This document shows positions 63,941 to 64,000 of a stretch of DNA of 64,000 nucleotides, one piece after another (the first letter of the stretch is position 1; every line of letters begins with the position of its first letter). A program made the position numbers and the translations under genes. The notes beneath the pieces were generated by a model that was given only the letters and a program-made list of their open reading frames with translations, made no database searches and was not told the origin of the DNA. Origin of the DNA: Sulfurimicrobium sp031426915 (lineage in GTDB: Bacteria; Pseudomonadota; Gammaproteobacteria; Burkholderiales; Sulfuricellaceae); the NCBI GenBank assembly GCA_031426915.1, contig JASJPB010000002.1:62001-126000 (forward strand), written 5' to 3'.

Positions 63941-64000
63941 CCTGGTTTTCCGTGTCGGTGTATCAACCCATCTCCTGCGCTCAGCACGAGCGTCTGGAAT

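Overview
The window reads as a chromosomal segment of a betaproteobacterium, most likely a sulfur- or iron-metabolising member of the Nitrosomonadales (Sulfuricella/Gallionella-like). This placement is an inference from gene content: a flavocytochrome c sulfide dehydrogenase pair, several small c-type cytochromes, many c-di-GMP proteins and a betaproteobacterial housekeeping order. There is no rRNA, tRNA, CRISPR array, phage or intact insertion sequence that I can see. Gene density is high and base composition is fairly uniform, except for a fragment-rich patch at 21.8-22.9 kb.

Layout. 0-7.7 kb: the 3' tip of an unidentified gene, mltD, gloB, a methyltransferase, rnhA, dnaQ, then a translationally coupled pair of a periplasmic binding-type protein and a membrane GGDEF-EAL protein. 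7.9-9.6 kb: fccA-fccB (sulfide dehydrogenase) closed by a strong terminator. 9.7-12 kb: feoB-feoA, split by a 268-bp inverted-repeat element. 12.1-16.8 kb: pyrG, kdsA, eno, ftsB and a low-molecular-weight phosphatase. 16.9-21.7 kb: a CBS-PAS-GGDEF-EAL protein with a small coupled partner, then a large secreted trypsin-like protease. 21.8-22.9 kb: a graveyard of three gene fragments around a GCAATC hexamer repeat. 22.9-25.5 kb: a VOC-family protein and a Tat-exported multicopper oxidase. 25.6-31 kb: an acyl-CoA synthetase/GNAT protein, mtnA and a fuculose-phosphate-type aldolase in one tight operon, divergent from a histone-deacetylase-family gene. 31-38.4 kb: a response regulator and a Na/K-type P-ATPase, a bacteriohemerythrin, rsgA, an unannotated 50-residue Cys-rich ORF, a cytochrome c, a Ste24-type protease and orn, followed by a second copy of the inverted-repeat element.

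38.6-63.2 kb is dominated by glycogen and alpha-glucan metabolism: glgP, glgA, pgl, pgi, glgB, glgC and two different GH57 enzymes. Together these can make ADP-glucose (GlgC), polymerise it (GlgA), branch it (GlgB), release glucose-1-phosphate (GlgP) and remodel oligosaccharides (GH57). Pgi and Pgl connect the sugar phosphates to glycolysis and the pentose phosphate route. Signalling and envelope genes are interleaved: a DsrE-like periplasmic protein, dgkA and a PAP2 phosphatase, a 1298-residue hybrid kinase with an HD-GYP regulator, a GAF/GGDEF cyclase and an HDOD protein. The window ends with a SlyD-like isomerase and a 45-residue membrane peptide.

The points most worth a second look are: the pat-like/mtnA/aldolase operon, which suggests a DHAP-shunt salvage route; the retained His in the acyl-CoA synthetase domain; the FccB with no FAD-linking cysteine; the Cys-rich small ORF; the dispersed terminal-inverted-repeat element; and the pseudogene patch.
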